NCBI GenBank assembly: GCA_049999725.1
Contig: JBNGIS010011626.1
Coordinates: forward strand, 1 to 31,461
Direction: 5' to 3'
DNA length: 31,461 nt
DNA from: Haplomitrium mnioides
Lineage: Eukaryota > Marchantiophyta > Haplomitriopsida > Calobryales
Shown: positions 1 through 11,139 of the stretch, one piece after another
How positions within the stretch are numbered: position 1 is the stretch's first letter
How the letters are laid out: the number at the start of each line of letters is the position of its first letter
Made by a program: the position numbers and the translations under genes
Notes under the pieces: generated by a model
Database searches by the model: none
Told to the model about the DNA's origin: nothing
The model's input: only the letters and a program-made list of their open reading frames with translations

Positions 1-470
1 ATTCAATCAGAATTTGGTGCCTCCAAAGATGGTGGGTATTTGCAATAGAGCTCCCCACGGCCTAACTTGTGATCCACTAGCCAACCTTCTAGTTTGAGTG
101 GTGGGTTGAAATTCCTTGAGTCCCAATTGATGCACAGTCTCCTCAATCATGATGTTGACACCTACCCCTCCGTCCACCTATACCAACAAGAAGGTACACC
201 CAACAATCTGAATGTCAATCTGAGAGACTCCCTTGTTTTTGTACACAAGACTTAGATCTGTTGTCGCACCTACATGTGGTAGCCTTCTCCTTCTCTTGGT
301 TCCCATAAGCAATTTCCTCAATTGCCTAATGTATTATGTGCTATCTCTGATCAATTACTCCACGTTGGCTGTGATTGGACAATCTCACACATCTGCTTAA
401 ATGCTATCGGGAACATGCTTCATCACTTCTACTGGAAGTGTCAGCACTACCTTGCTCTTCTGAAGCTCTT
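1..470 (-). pseudogene. Element A retropepsin-like protease remnant
   Basis: This is the aspartic protease part of a gypsy polyprotein, which would cleave Gag-Pol inside the virus-like particle. The minus-strand translation contains the active-site-like motif DGGVGVNIM (148-174), followed by EETVHQLG and a RRLVD segment matching the RIMRLVD segment of B and C. Upstream lies the conserved stretch IRQLRKLLMGTKR, also found in C as RRQLRELLMGAKR. Several stop codons interrupt the frame, for instance just before the active-site segment. The usual retropepsin triad is D-S/T-G; here the middle residue is Gly. The C-terminal half of the domain is beyond position 1. Clearly non-functional. Confidence 0.7.
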
Positions 471-479
471 TCAATGACT

Positions 480-2130
480 CCTATCTCTGAACTTCCTTCA
501 GGGTCTCCCTAGCTGCATTACGCTCCTCTGGAGCATCCACTTCCTCCAAGCAAATCCTCACCCCTTCCCCTTGTTTAGGGTAGAACCACTTGGGATTATC
601 CCTCCGATAATCTGACCTAGTACAAAATGGTGACCCATGAGCCTTCGCCTTTTTGGCTTCATGCCTTTTCTTGCATTTTCCCCTTTTCTTGGCTTTGGTT
701 TTCGATCAAGTCATCACCCGAAAACAATATTCTAACGAGGGGGTCTCCCAACCCAGCAACTCTGCTTCTTCCTCCTTCAACACCCCTTGGCCTTCTCTTC
801 CCATTCCAAGATGATCAAATTAATTGGCGCTAGTGGTGGAGGATTGATGACCACATTCCATGTTATCTCACGCATCCGATTGAGCGAGCAATTCATCACT
901 ATGTACCCCATCTTTTTGCATTGGAAATAGAGTACATATGGTATTCAATTGTTTTCCTTCCTCGGCTCTTGACAATTCGAAGAGATGTGACCCGACTAAC
1001 CACAATTCCAATAGATCATGATGGATGTCCTAGTTGGCCTATTGGCAATCCATCCAATGGACTGATCTTCTCCCATCCCTGCTGGTCTGCTCAACATTGG
1101 CGAGCTCCTCTGCTAATCTGATACACCGTTTATGGGGCTTCCTCCTTCACATACTCAACTTCTTCGTGCAAGTACTTTAGGGGTTCTCCTCTCACATAGT
1201 GAATGGCGTGGCCATCCACTTGGCACTCTTGAGGAGAGTGACCATGGTGATTGCATTTCACGCACAAGACCCCTACATCTCTAGTTGGCCTCGGTTTCCT
1301 CTCAAGTTTGATCCATGCGAGCAATATATTCATGGCCTCCATCTTTGCACTCAACTCCTCCAACGATTCCTTCTCACCTTTCCTTCCAACAAGTTGGTGT
1401 TAAGGCTCCTGATCTTGGACTCTCTTTGGCTTCTTGTTCTTGCCATCGTGGTGATGGAAGTGTCCATCCTTTTGATCTATGGCCTTCTTCTTTTTGTGGT
1501 GTTCCTTTTTCTTCTTCCTTCTCTAGGAGGACCAGTCCTCATTTGAATTGCTACTGTTTGAGTTTTCTTCACGTCCACAAATTGAGGTCGAGCTCTCCTC
1601 CAACTCCTCTTCACTCCTTGATTCATCCAAAGAGTCCTCTCATTTATACTTAGTGGTCGGTGAATTCAAACTTCTCGCCACCTTCTTGAATATCTAGAGA
1701 AACTTTCTTAGAGACTCCTTCTTTCCCATCTAAAGCTGCCCCATTTTTATCAAGGCATGTGTCTCTTCCCCATTCTTCTAGGATTCTAAGACAAACGCAG
1801 CTCTTGAAGCTCCCCAATCTCTCTTGACAGTATGTGGCAAGTCTTTGTACCACGGTTGTGCCTCTCCTTCCAAGACAACTAAAACAATATCGATAATAAT
1901 GTTGCTCTTGCCATTAGCTTCCACAGAAATTTCCTTGTCGTCCAGCCATGAATTGGGGTCATGCTTTGGTTGTCCTTTGAAGGACTTGTACTTGAATCCA
2001 CCCCCTAGTTTAGGAGAAGGTATCGAATTAACCATTAGAGAAGCAAGTAAGAACAACTCTACCCATAGGTCAATTCCCTCATCCACACTTTGTCTCTCTC
2101 CTTCAACCATCCTAATTTCCAAGTTTAGTG
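480..2130 (-). pseudogene. Element A Gag remnant with three CCHC knuckles
   Basis: This is a decayed Gag (capsid and nucleocapsid) of a gypsy element. The N-terminal part has the retrotransposon gag signature: a DPNSWLDD segment, then EGEAQPWYKDLP and a VKRDWGA segment, near 1800-1990. Three nucleocapsid knuckles of the form CX2CX4HX4C follow: knuckle 1 at 1223-1264 is intact (CVKCNHHGHSPQEC); knuckle 2 at 972-1013 has its first Cys changed to Tyr and an internal stop; knuckle 3 at 888-929 has the first Cys and the His changed to Tyr. The stretch ends in a YPKQGEG segment leading into protease. Frameshifts lie around 1780-1850 and elsewhere. The same order is seen in elements B and C. Confidence 0.75.
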
Positions 2131-2312
2131 CCCACGATTTGAGGGAATGTTCTAGCCTTTAAGAAAGTGATGTCACTTCAAGACCTCTTACTTTCCAAGA
2201 TTAAACTTTATGCCACTCCAAGCATCAACTCTAGCGCTGCCTGCTCCAAACACGCTCTCTTCGCAAGACAATAGATCGGTTCCACATTGATCTCAAGTTC
2301 TTGCTAACCTTT

Positions 2313-2330
2313 ACCCTCCTTCTAGTGCCA
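2313..2330 (-). promoter_or_regulatory. Candidate primer-binding site of element A
   Basis: Read on the minus strand, eight bases after the LTR end comes TTGGCACTAGAAGGAGG, which begins with the TGG expected of a sequence complementary to a tRNA 3' CCA end. Element C has nearly the same sequence at the same place, so the site is conserved between two copies. I could not assign the primer tRNA. Confidence 0.6.
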
Positions 2331-2338
2331 AAAAACTA

Positions 2339-3660
2339 TGTTGCACCTCTCTCCCCGGTCTTTACTCTTGGAAGAGCCAATATGAGGAAAAACAAATGAC
2401 ACAGAGTTACAGAGTTTTTTCTAAAATGGCCTCGGACCCTGATTCATCTCTTCTACACACTAACAACCATGCGTTGCCTAGCGGTGCGCTCACTCAACAC
2501 CAACCTCAAGCACCATAGCCAACTCCCTCTCTTTAACCACAACCCCAAGCCAAAACTAGAACCAGCTGAGATCTGTATTTTTAGCGGCCAACAATCCTTG
2601 CTAGGGATATGCTTCCAAACCTTCATATTTACACAATTCCAAATGGGAAAAAGTAATTACAAGACTACTCTTTAGAACTCAATGTGAGTCTTGCACAAAA
2701 CATATATAGGATCCAATTACTTCATCACCCTTACTATCAGCGCACCTCACTCTCTAACTACTGTACAAAGTCTCTCACACTTATTCACAATTATAAAACA
2801 AAGTTTATAATCATATCTACACTATTGACACAGTAGAGGCGCAAAGCTCCATCGACCAACAACTTCTCACTCCACCCGAGTTTCCTATGCAACACTTCAC
2901 ACTTTGGCCCGCCCACTCACACATGAGCCTCTAGAGAGTTTTTCCACTTCCATTGCTAATAGAGCTTGGATTCACTTTCACAAGCTTGGAAGAGATCTAT
3001 TTAACTTCCACCCCTCATTCATAGTCCTGCCGGCTGTTGGAACCCACTCCACCAAAGACCTTGACCGGGTCATCTCCACAGTGCGCGAGCACTATTGTAG
3101 CCACCCCTTGCCTTTGGCCCCCTTGAAATGCTAACTAGTAACACGCTCTAAGTGCTACTAGGGATGATTCCCCTATGCAATCACGAATCATGATTTCTAG
3201 GCCAAACGCACTCTCTTCTTCTTGGAGTATCGATCCACCTCTTAACAGTGGTCCACCCTCCAAAATAACTTCACATGCATTACTAGATCCTAGAGATCCT
3301 CTTGCCCAATGATTCACGGTGCCCCTCTAGTCCACCTCCACTCCTTTGACCCCCAAAGGCAAGTACACTCACTTCAATCGAAGCATCAAGAGAATCTTGT
3401 TCATCGCTTTTCCCCTCGCACAAAATCTTCAACGACACATCTTTATCGATCCCTAAACCTCAAGCCATTGTCGACGTCCTCAACAATGCATTTGCGCACA
3501 ACCTTGTACCCATCCTTGCTTCATTAATTGAACCAACACTACTTAAAGACCAATTACTCAACTCCAATGCCTCGTCGACAACATTGAGCAATGCATTAGT
3601 GCACACACTTGTGCGTTTCCATGCTTCGTCAACTTGCTCCAACACCTCACACTTCAAAGT
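2339..3660 (-). repeat. 5' LTR of element A
   Basis: The LTR begins (plus-strand view) with TGTTGCACC directly beside the primer-binding site, matching the TGTTGCGCC and TGTCACGTC starts of the LTRs of element C. Shared blocks include a segment with ATTTAACTTCCACC (about 2998-3011), a segment around 3200-3265 with GATCCACCTCTTAACAGTGG, and one with TACACTCACTTCAATCG (about 3365-3381). The last also occurs, reverse-complemented, in the LTR of B. Sequence between these blocks has diverged strongly, so A represents an older or different subfamily. Short open frames in this stretch are not genes. The right boundary is uncertain. Confidence 0.7.
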
Positions 3661-4966
3661 GAGGACTAACTATACTCCCATCTCATGTGTCTCTTCCTTG
3701 CTTGTGTTTCAATCCTGGCCCTTCACTTGAAAGCTTTTCCATCGAACGATAGTGAGCATGCCCCACCTTAGTTTAAGCTCCTCTTTTGTCTTTGAGTTGT
3801 TGATTCTATCCGTACTCTTTGGATCTTTGTCTCTTGGTCATGAATCTTCTCCCCTTCAAATCACTCCATCGTCAGCCTTTTTGCGAGTTTGTTTGTATTG
3901 TCTCTGGAGAGTCTCGTGTCCTCCCATCATCCTAGTGCTAATTTCTTTGTTTCAATGCCCTTATGGATGAGTAGTTGAACGATTCCTTCTCTAAATTTCC
4001 TATATTAGATACTCCAATGCCTTTTGAATATCTTCACATCTAAAAATGGGGAAATGCTCCGATGATGCTTCCAAACTCTCCAAATTTTCATAAGTGCATC
4101 AATTCACCTGCTGAGAAGAATTTAATGGGAGAATGAGATGTGAGTTCACTCAAAAACATTAAATTTGAAAGTGGGCTTAAATGAAGCTTTCTATTGAAAA
4201 CTAACAAACCTCTTTCTGTTGTGGTACATGCATTACACAGAGAGAGAGGGAGAGAGAGCCGTTGCGCTATTCCATACGTTCCTCCACACGTAGTGATAGA
4301 TAGATTGATGGTGAGGGGTCAAAGGTTCCCCTTATGTATACATCCATACCCCTCTATATATAGGGGTATACTATGTTCTATAACACTTTCTCCTTATATA
4401 GAAAATACCTATAGATGATAATCCATACAAAAATCACTCAAGTAAAGAGACCTATAGTTTTTTTCATGATTTTATCAAATAGAAAACTTATTAGGTCTTA
4501 AGAAAATTCCAAACATCGAATCAAAAGAAGTCTTGCTATACTTGGTAGTAAGATATTCTACATCTACTAAGGTAATGTCTACCTTTTCTAAGAACCTAGT
4601 AGATATGGTTCTATGACGCCACAACTCCAATTCTATAACCTCTTTAGAGACTTTGCAAGCTTCAATCAAAGGCAATACTACTAGGCACTTCACTGAATCT
4701 ATGTATGTCATAAATGGAATGTTTGAGACTGCAAAGCCACCATTGCGTGCAACAATTTGTGGCCTGTTCACTAAGGCTACAATTAACTAAGCTATACTTT
4801 TAAAGTCTCATTTGTAGACAAACTCTAGTGTACTTTTCTCACAAGTGTAGCGCAACCATGTGGACAAAATGCTATTGTTACTTGCAAGAATTACAAGATC
4901 TATTACTACTTAGACAAGTACTAATATCAATAAGGGATAATCAACTACTTCTCTCCAAGGAATAGT
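3660..4966. other. Intergenic AT-rich DNA, no recognisable gene
   Basis: No coding motif, RNA gene or clear repeat was recognised. It holds a short AG microsatellite at 4239-4258. A 98-residue minus-strand open frame at 4475-4771 resembles no family I know and is probably chance. Confidence 0.5.
4239..4258. repeat. AG microsatellite
   Basis: A run of AG dinucleotides broken once by GGG. Confidence 0.8.
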
Positions 4967-5209
4967 CAAGAGTACAAAAGCAACCATGCTTATAAGGCAA
5001 ATAATACATGACTCCTTGAGTATTTTTCTTATTCTATATGTTGGAGAACTCAAACTAGTAGTTCGAGAGTGACACAAACAAACCCAAGAGTACATAATCT
5101 ACCATGCTTATAAGGCAAATAGTACATGGCTCCCTCATTATTTCTCTTATTCTATATGTTGGAGAATTCAAATTAGTAGTTCAAGAGTGACACAAACAAA
5201 CCTAAGATA
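4967..5209. repeat. 118-bp tandem duplication (two copies)
   Basis: Two adjacent copies with a period of 118 bp. The clearest start is ACCATGCTTATAAGGCAAAT at 4983, seen again at 5101; both copies continue through TTCTTATTCTATATGTTGGAG-type sequence to the CACAAACAAACC segment. The flanking AAGAGTACA of the first copy (4967) is also repeated at 5085. The copies differ at scattered positions, so the duplication is not recent. No coding role is visible. Confidence 0.85.
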
Positions 5210-7437
5210 CTTGCTTCCAAAGCTATATTTGAACAACTTCCTCATGCTTTTCTATGTAAAGCACTTATCACAACCAATAGTTTTTTAGTTGTTGTAAGTG
5301 CACCATCCGCTCTTGTTCTATGGAAATAGGAAACCATTTTACACTAGGAAAATTGATTTGTAGACACAATAAGAATAGGCAGTGCAAGTAAAAGGAATGG
5401 AAAATAGAGTCTAAAGAAAATATAGATTGCATAAAATTACTCAATCATATGGAACTTGTAGATTTATGTACTAATGACAAATGTAGCACATAAGTCAAAA
5501 AATGATAGAAACAACTCTAAGAATACGTCTTGCACCCAAATGACAAGTTATCAAACAACTTGGCTACAACGCATTGAAAATTTGACATACAAGCTTGCAC
5601 AAAGTGAGCAAATCAGTTTGGTAGCCTTTGTATATTTCCAAATTATTAGGTTTGCACCTCATGTTCTGATCAATCTTTGCACTAAGTTTCTACCACTTTC
5701 CAAAAGTAACATGAGAACAAAGACTCAAATGATGCTTACTGCTCTTTGCTACTATGGGCCTTTACAATTTGGGGACCTTGAATGTTATGCAAAGATAGAG
5801 ATGCATTAGGCAATGTAGCCTCCTTGGATTGCACTTGTTGCATGTTTTCTATCTAAGGATTCTCTAATATTTTCATAGGATTTACATTCAACCTAGATTT
5901 CAACTTGTGATTAAAATCAAAATAAGCCTACAATGAGAGTCTCGAGCCAAAACCATGTCAACATAACCTTGCAAGAACTAGCTAGGCCAAATCACAACAA
6001 GGAGGTTGCTAACCAAATATGAAAGTGGTATTCACAAAATCTATTTGAAGAATAAACCTTTATTTTGTCAACTCTTGGACCCTACTTAAGAGTTTTTCTT
6101 GAATATCGAAAACTTTTTGGAAAAACCAAAAAGAGTTTCTTTAAAAAGGTGGATGAGGAAAATGCTATATAGCCAAACCTATACATGAACATGAGCTTGG
6201 GATACTATAAAGAATGCTCACAAAGAATACTAGAAGGAATGCTCACAAAAGAAGGCTTCAAGGATGTTCTTATTGAAAGAAGAAAGAAACTTGCTTGAGT
6301 TGAAAAAATTGTTGAAAGTGAAACAAGTGACTCAAAAAGTGAAGATGTCCATACTTCATGGCCACCATGACAAGAGATTGAATTTTTGGCTAAGCTATTT
6401 TACAATAATATTTGCCAAAGTCATGCACAACAAAATGTAAATGCAAGGGCACCATTACATAGAGAGACTTTCCATGCAAATCTCTATGGACATCCAAATG
6501 CAAATAGAGAGGGGCAAAAGTTTCAACGAAATGGAAATTTCAACATGTACAAAAGCTCACAAAAATGAATTCTCTTAGAAATATAGATCAATATGAGATT
6601 GAGTGCAGTCTTTCACGAGAATAGCCTTGTCTACTTCCAAATAGAGTAGAGTGAATGTTGAAAGTGAAAATGTTTTCCATGTGAGACTAGGACCTTTAGT
6701 ACAACCTTTGGTCTATCTTCAATTCCTATTTTAAACATGGAGATGCCATGCATGTCATGTTCTCTTATTGGTGCACTCTAGAGAGAATAAATGCAAAGAC
6801 ACCATAGGAAAATGGTTTTTCAAAGAATCAACAAGGGATTCTAAGCTTTGCATGAATGCACAGAAAAAGGATGCCAATTCCCTTGTGGAAGCATTGCATG
6901 TAAACACAATTAGGGCAAGGATAGCATTGGTTAAATCACCATTGAAGATGAAGAGAAATCCTAAAACCTCTGAGTACAAAGCAAACCTTTGAAGCTTCTT
7001 GAGGAATAAACACAACATCGAGGGATTTGTTTTCACTGAAAATAAAGAATATAAAGTTTCTGAATGTGCCAAAACCAAGCCAAGCTTAGCGAGATTACCT
7101 CTTTGAAACTACCTTAGCGAGACTAGCTCTTTGAAAACAAGCTACACTACTATTTATCTTCTTTATTTTCTTTTTGAGAGGAAGTGAAAATGTTTTTCCA
7201 CACATCAATGCAACCTCTCTAGTGGTAAAACATCAAAGTTTGGACTAAAGCAAATAACTTCCGCCAAGATAGCTGAGTTGGGACACAAAAGTGTCTAGCA
7301 ACAACTACCCAACAATAAAATCTACCACATGTTCTCTTGAGGTACATGACTAGCCCCATGCCATCAATCTAGAAAAGAATAAACATAAACTACAAGTCAG
7401 TTATGCTAGCAAACACAAGTGAGTCTCATAGCTCATA
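5210..7437. other. AT-rich DNA without recognisable genes
   Basis: Open frames of 60-111 codons exist on both strands (for example plus 5474-5809, 6386-6568 and 6768-6992, minus 6755-7078), but none shows a motif I recognise and opposing frames overlap. It may be old, decayed transposon sequence. I see no structural RNA or terminal repeats. Confidence 0.4.
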
Positions 7438-7541
7438 ACACCATCTTGATTCTAGTTCCATGGACATCAAGACAGGATTAGCTATCAAAACACCATCTTG
7501 ATTCTGGTTCCATGGACATTCAACACAAGATTAGAGTGCAC
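7438..7541. repeat. 52-bp tandem duplication
   Basis: The segment ACACCATCTTGATTCT is found at 7438 and again at 7490. The two copies run on through GGTTCCATGGACAT-like sequence and an AGGATTAG / AAGATTAG end. Only two copies are present. Confidence 0.75.
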
Positions 7542-8142
7542 AACAGTAAATCATCCTCTGATGAGAATTCTAAGGAATCTTGATCATTCTCTAAAATTTT
7601 ATTCCCCCAAAGGTCTAATTTAGAGAACATTATTTCACTTTTGAAGACATTTTCTGCCATGTGATTTTTCCCAAGACTAGGATCCTTGCCACTTCTTGAG
7701 ATCTGCTTAAGGTGATTCAAAGTTTTGCAGCCATTGATTCTTTCTTTGCTTTGTCTTGTTGACTGAAACCCTTGATGACCTTCTCCCACTCTTTCTGTCC
7801 CATGTGAGAACCATGCTCCTTGTTGACTACCACTTGGGTCTCAACCTACAATTCCCTCACAAATACCACATCATACAGGATCTGAAATGCCCCTTCGTCT
7901 CCCATCTTATTGAGAACACCACTAGCTAGCTCAATTGTAGGTCAAGATGCACTTGTGACCCTACTTGATGCAACCAAGGTTTCACCTTGCACAAAGGTTA
8001 CAACTCCCTCTCTCCTTGAGCTGAATTTTGGGCTGATTGAGTCCTTGCTCTCTTGGCAAGTACTATTTTTACTGCCTTGTACTAGATCCCTACAAAAAAC
8101 ATTTGGAGATGGATTGCTTCAACCTTTTCTATGCTTTTCCTC
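7542..8142. other. Unassigned stretch, possibly continuing the LINE-like remnant
   Basis: The minus strand carries an 89-codon open frame (7520-7789) rich in charged and Ser residues with no motif I can place. The region lies downstream, on the minus strand, of the LINE ORF1-like fragment and may belong to it, but the sequence does not prove this. Confidence 0.3.
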
Positions 8143-8595
8143 TCAAGTGCTCATGAATGCCTTCTTTGACCCTCCAACTTTTTGTGTCATAGGTGGAGAA
8201 TTGCAAGGATTTCCTGTTGGTGCCCTATTGGCCTTTCTGGTGGCCTCTTCTCTTTTTTCAAAGCAAACCAGAAGCCTCTCTTGAGAATATTCCCCAACCA
8301 AGTGATTAGTGCTCTTGTTCACGAAGATTAGAGCTATTCCATCATACTCTACTTCTTGAAAGTAAGTACTATTGGGACACACTAGCTCCAAGACTGGACT
8401 CATTTCTTTGGATGTGTTGAGTTAAACATAGATTCTTGCATGCATCCCATCAAGAACTAAAGAGACATGAATGCAACTTCCAAAGACATTAAGAATCATT
8501 GTGAGTTGATTGCATAGCGTTTCAAGAAAGAATAGCATAGTGATCCAAGTAAGAACCAAGGGTCTACCACAGTTTTCCAAGGTTCTAAGATGCAT
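8143..8595 (-). pseudogene. LINE ORF1-like fragment (DUF4283-type domain with degenerate zinc knuckle)
   Basis: With one internal stop read through, the minus-strand translation contains a segment HARIYV-x-LNTSKEMSP, then VEYDGIALIFVNKS, then NHLVGEYS. This follows the layout of the RNA-binding ORF1 protein of plant L1-type LINEs: a DUF4283-like segment of the type ARVCVELDLSKPL, then VEYEGLPLICF and a CX2C...GH...C knuckle. Here the Cys positions of the knuckle are replaced (Phe, Lys and Tyr in place of Cys) while the His is kept. No reverse transcriptase or endonuclease motif was found nearby. The match was made by eye on short motifs, so this could be a chance resemblance. Confidence 0.4.
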
Positions 8596-8850
8596 CTCAT
8601 GTTCTTCATAAGTGAGGAGTTAGTATTGATTTTTGCCTTAGCTAATGCTTCTCATGATTAGCCTCACAACCTCCTTTGACAAGTTGAAACCTCATTTTTT
8701 CATCAACTATTTTTTGATCTGAGTACCAACAAACTTCTTCCAATATTTTCTCACCATACACAAACCACAGTCATCGGGACTTAGTGTCCTCCACCAAAAG
8801 CCTGAATGATTTCTATTGTGCAGTTGAAACATACTGCCAACCCACATCTT
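8596..8850. other. Junction stretch left of element B
   Basis: No recognisable coding content. Homology to the Gag of element C begins abruptly at about 8851. Minus-strand frames here overlap the antisense of gag and are not genes. Confidence 0.4.
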
Positions 8851-10076
8851 CCTACAAAGATTCAAGAAGGTAGCAAGAAAGCTGAATCCACCAGCCATAG
8901 ATGGAAAACTGACTTCAAGGTTTCTCACAGCCTTGCCCAAGGAATTAGGGACATGGGTAAGGTACACTCCTTCCTAGACCCTAGAGGCGGCTGAAAGCAC
9001 AACCCAATCTTCCGTGACAGCCAATATCACTAGCTTAAGAAGGAAGACAAGAGCAAAGTATGATTGAGAGGACTCTTCGAACAAATCCAGTAATGATGAG
9101 GAGTAAGAGGAGAGCTGAGCCTCCACTTCAAAAAGTGAAGCAAACTTGGATAGCAGCAGTTTTGATGAGGACTGGTCCTCCCTGAAGAAGAAGAAGAGGG
9201 AACATTGGAAAAAGATGGATGCCAAGGACCCAAAAGATCGGAAGTCCCACAACCACTGGGACGAAAGAAAGAAAAAATCAAAGTGAGGTGAGTCGGAACC
9301 AAAGCCAAGCAGAAGAAAAGATGGGAAGGATCCTTTGAATGAGTTGAGGGCCAAGATGGAAGCTATAAATATCCTTCTTGCAAGAATCAAACAAGAGTGC
9401 AGGCCGCTACCAACCATTTTATGTTTGGTGTATAAAATGAAACAAACACAACCACTCTTCTCAAGAGTGCCCCACGGGAGCCCATGCCATTCACTATGTT
9501 AGAGAAGAAACCCCTTAATACATGCACAAAGAAGTCAAGTATGTGCAAGAGGAGGTCCTAAAGACGGTTTACCAAATCAACGGCAGACCCTGCACATTGT
9601 TGGGAAGATGTGCACAAATAGGAGTGGGACAATGACTGGGCCACAAAGAGACTGCCTTGAATGGCCATTATGATATGTTGGAATTGTGGTCAGCCTAGAC
9701 ACATCTCTCGGAATTGCCCCATGTTGTGGAAACATAGTCATGGATTGTCGAGTGCTTTATGTTTCCAGTTCAAGAAGGAGGGGCATGTACCTGAGAATTG
9801 CTTGATCAATAGAAGACTAGAGGTACCCCTCAATGCATGCATGAATCCTCCACCAACAACAGCTAATTTGATGGCCCTCGAATGGGAAAATACGGCCAAG
9901 TGCGAGTCGAAGGAGGAGGACGCTAAGTTGCCAAATTGGGAGACCCCAATGCCAAAGGATTCCTATACAGTGGTTAGTGGATCTGAAGCTATGTCCAAGA
10001 AGAGATGCAAGTGCAAGACAGGGCGTGAGGGTTCTACCCAAAGCAACAAGAATAGGTGTGGAGTCAAGTGGAGGTG
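8851..10076 (+). pseudogene. Element B Gag remnant (C-terminal half, three CCHC knuckles)
   Basis: Homology starts at a segment reading FLQRFKKVARKLNPPA, in the capsid C-terminal part of Gag as in C, then LTALPKELGTWVR. A Ser/Glu/Asp-rich stretch and a Lys-rich stretch follow (about 9060-9300). Knuckle 1 at 9429-9470 has its second Cys codon turned into TGA. Knuckle 2 at 9676-9717 (CWNCGQPRHISRNC) is intact. Knuckle 3 at 9760-9801 has its second Cys replaced by Phe. The longest open piece is 9661-10077. In another frame the end reads YPKQQE, the same site where A has YPKQGE and C has a stop. Multiple frameshifts and stops make it non-functional. Confidence 0.8.
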
Positions 10077-10339
10077 ATGGATGCAAAAAAGGAAAGCAAG
10101 GCAGTTGAAGAGACCTTGAAGGAGGTCTAGGGGCAACAAGCATCAATAGAGCTTCTAGAATTCTAGGAGCCAATGGCACCTATAGTCAAGATGATGAAAC
10201 CCATCCCCTACATCATTCAAGCTATGTCCAGGACAGTCTAGTCATAGCCAAAGTCATGCAATTGAATAAATATAGCCTCCTCTATAGGAGGTAATTGAAG
10301 AAGAGTTGTTGATGGAGTCTAAGAGGTGGAAAATGCTCT

Positions 10340-10690
10340 CATAGGTAAGCGGTCATATACAAAGACAAGGGAGCCCCACAAATTGACATTCAGATTCCTA
10401 GGTGTACACTTTCCCTGGTACTAGTAGACATGGGAGTAAGAGTCAACATCATGATTGAGAAGATTGTGCACCAATTTGGATTCACGAAATTTCAACCCAC
10501 CACTCGGATCATGAGATTAGTAGATGGGTCACAAGTCAAGTCCTTAGGTTCTCTCTGGCAGGTTCCCACCACTATTGGGGGCAAAGAATTCAGGCTGAAT
10601 TATCTAGTGATGCGGCCAACCCAAGCATCTCCTTACCCTATATTGCTTGGGAGACCTTTGCTATATAGAGCCCAAGTCATGCACAACTAG
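10340..10690 (+). pseudogene. Element B retropepsin-like protease remnant
   Basis: The translation contains VDMGVRVNIM (Asp codon at 10427-10429), where C and A read VDGGVGVNIM. It then continues with HQFGFTKFQPTTRIMRLVDG, QVPTTIGGKEFRLNYLVM and the C-terminal LLGRPLLYRAQVMHN, which resembles the retropepsin ILLGRPWL end. The open part runs 10430-10690. The Asp of the active site is kept but the middle residue of the triad is Met. Upstream sequence is out of frame. This is the best-preserved protease domain of the three at its C-terminal end, and it shows the CGA/AGG Arg (KEFRLN) that is a stop codon in C. Confidence 0.8.
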
Positions 10691-11113
10691 GGGTGGTCTA
10701 CTTGATTGTTTGGCCTGGAAAAAACATTAGTCCACCATGGGTTAGTGCCACACTAGGGGGAGACACAATTCGTGGAAGAATATGACAGTGAATGGTCAGA
10801 TAAAGAGGAGGAATCAAAGTACCATTACTGGGTTCAGATGGTCACAATGACCACCTAATAAGATCAGTTAGAAGAAGGGGTAGTGGCCATCTACAGATAG
10901 AGCTAACAGGAAGCATGGCAGAAGAAGCAAGATTTGAAGAGTTGGTTGGAACCTCTAGCCGATTAGATGTAACAATCGAGTCTGCGCTTTTTTATCAAGG
11001 TAGTGTGATTTCTCTTATCGGGTCAGTTCTATTCAGGTGGACCCTCGAGGAGGCTCTATTGCCATTTGTCAAAGAATCGTGACAAGTGTCGCCACCTGAG
11101 CAATTGGCACACT
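10691..11113 (+). pseudogene. Element B pro-RT spacer and deletion junction
   Basis: From 10691 to about 10900 the translation keeps the spacer seen in C: a VPH-x-GETQ segment, EEYDSEWSDKEEE and KYHYWVQMV. Beyond about 10900 the similarity to C pol is lost. The sequence from about 10960 to 11113 leads straight into a polypurine tract, so RT, RNase H and integrase (about 3 kb in C) are missing. I cannot fix the deletion breakpoint to the base. Confidence 0.65.
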
Positions 11114-11139
11114 AAAGGGGGAAAAAAAAGGGGAGAGAA
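11114..11139 (+). promoter_or_regulatory. Polypurine tract of element B
   Basis: A 26-base all-purine run (AAAGGGGG, then A8, then GGGGAGAGAA) sits immediately before a TG that starts the LTR. In gypsy elements such a tract primes plus-strand DNA synthesis. Element C has the shorter equivalent AAAAGGGGAGTCA at the same place. Confidence 0.8.

Larger units (their letters stand above)
1..3660 (-). mobile_element. Element A: partial Ty3/gypsy LTR retrotransposon (protease, gag, PBS, 5' LTR)
   Basis: On the minus strand the order is LTR (from 2339), candidate primer-binding site, gag with three zinc knuckles, then protease cut off by the window edge. Pol and the 3' LTR are outside. The internal part aligns by translation with element C along its length, and the LTR shares blocks with the LTRs of B and C, for example the stretch around 2980-3016 and the one around 3200-3265. 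All frames are broken by stops and shifts. The right limit of the LTR is not defined: homology to the other LTRs is clear to about 3390 and the end at 3660 is a guess from the LTR length of element B. Confidence 0.85.

Noticed and set aside
4475-4771. A 98-codon minus-strand open frame as a possible gene
   Set aside because: No recognisable domain, no clear exon neighbours or splice pattern, and AT-rich repeat surroundings. Chance cannot be excluded.
8974-9417. A 147-codon Ser/Phe-rich minus-strand frame
   Set aside because: It is the antisense of the Ser/Asp/Lys-rich part of the Gag of element B.
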